A DNA stretch of 5,465 bases from Firmicutes bacterium UBA1440. Its GTDB lineage: Bacteria; Bacillota; Clostridia; Peptostreptococcales; Anaerovoracaceae. Shown here piece by piece: positions 5,167 through 5,465 of this stretch. The stretch spans positions 20,173-25,637 of the forward strand of contig DCTM01000049.1 of NCBI GenBank assembly GCA_002329565.1, read 5' to 3'. A program made the translations under genes and the position numbers. The stretch's first letter is position 1; each line of letters opens with the position of its first letter. The notes under the pieces are model-generated. The model searched no databases and was not told the origin of the DNA. It saw only the letters and a list, made by a program, of their open reading frames with translations.

Positions 5167-5465
5167 ATGAAGTACGGATTTATCGGTGCGGGCAATATGG
5201 GTGGCGCTATCCTGCGCGGAGCCCTCAATGCGGAAGCTTTCAAAGCGCAGGATGTCAATGTTGTCGATGCGAACAAGGAAAAGCTGAGCGCGTTGGAAGC
5301 GGAGCTCGGCATCAAGCCGTATCATGATATTGCTCAGGCGGTTGCGGCCAGCGATGTTGTAATACTGGCGGTCAAGCCACAGATCTTTGATTTGGTCATG
5401 CCTGAGGTTGCGGCGGCGCTGACAGAGGATAAAATTGTAATTTCGATGGCAGCGGGCATAAGCAT
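5167..5465 (+). CDS. proC: Pyrroline-5-carboxylate reductase (partial, 3' end outside window)
   Basis: ProC reduces pyrroline-5-carboxylate to proline with NAD(P)H, the last step of the pathway begun by ProB and ProA. The visible 99 residues are the N-terminal Rossmann domain. The dinucleotide motif FIGAGNMGGAI (5-15) follows the first strand, VVDAN (32-36) lies where the cofactor ribose/phosphate is read, VVILAVKPQ (64-72) is the highly conserved family signature, and VISMAAGIS (91-99) begins the next conserved block. The C-terminal dimerisation and substrate-binding part is beyond the window. The start is fixed by AAGGAG seven bases upstream. It lies 26 bases after proB, forming a proBC operon. 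Confidence 0.96.
   Translation, partial: MKYGFIGAGNMGGAILRGALNAEAFKAQDVNVVDANKEKLSALEAELGIKPYHDIAQAVAASDVVILAVKPQIFDLVMPEVAAALTEDKIVISMAAGIS

Overview
This window looks like chromosomal DNA from a Gram-positive, low-to-mid GC member of the Bacillota, most likely a clostridial lineage. The main support is a full-length SpoVS that, from memory of the Bacillus subtilis protein, has the same length and almost the same sequence. Strong AAGGAG/AGGGGG ribosome binding sites, TTGAAA/TATAAT-type promoters and compact intrinsic terminators also fit. Genus and species cannot be read from the sequence. All genes lie on the + strand, and I see no mobile element, tRNA, rRNA or CRISPR array.

Layout. (1) 1-84: the 3' end of an unidentified gene, closed by a strong hairpin terminator (121-158). 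(2) 184-3536: a housekeeping-type promoter followed by three overlapping genes. These are a YprB-like RNase H-fold nuclease, a calcineurin-like metallophosphoesterase and proA (gamma-glutamyl phosphate reductase). A terminator follows proA. (3) 3537-3905: an intergenic region with three hairpins and a block of helically phased A-tracts, leading to a TATAAT promoter. (4) 3906-4166: spoVS as a one-gene unit with its own promoter and terminator. (5) 4253-5465: a promoter, then proB (glutamate 5-kinase without a PUA domain) and proC (pyrroline-5-carboxylate reductase, cut by the window end).

Together ProB, ProA and ProC make up the complete glutamate-to-proline pathway: glutamate to gamma-glutamyl phosphate, then glutamate semialdehyde / pyrroline-5-carboxylate, then proline. 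The pathway is split into two transcription units. proA rides at the end of a nuclease/phosphoesterase operon, and proB-proC have their own promoter, with the autonomous sporulation gene spoVS between them. No wholly new system is evident. The parts most worth a second look are this split layout, the phased A-tract region upstream of spoVS, the unclear start of the nuclease gene, and the unassigned nuclease-phosphoesterase pair coupled to proA.
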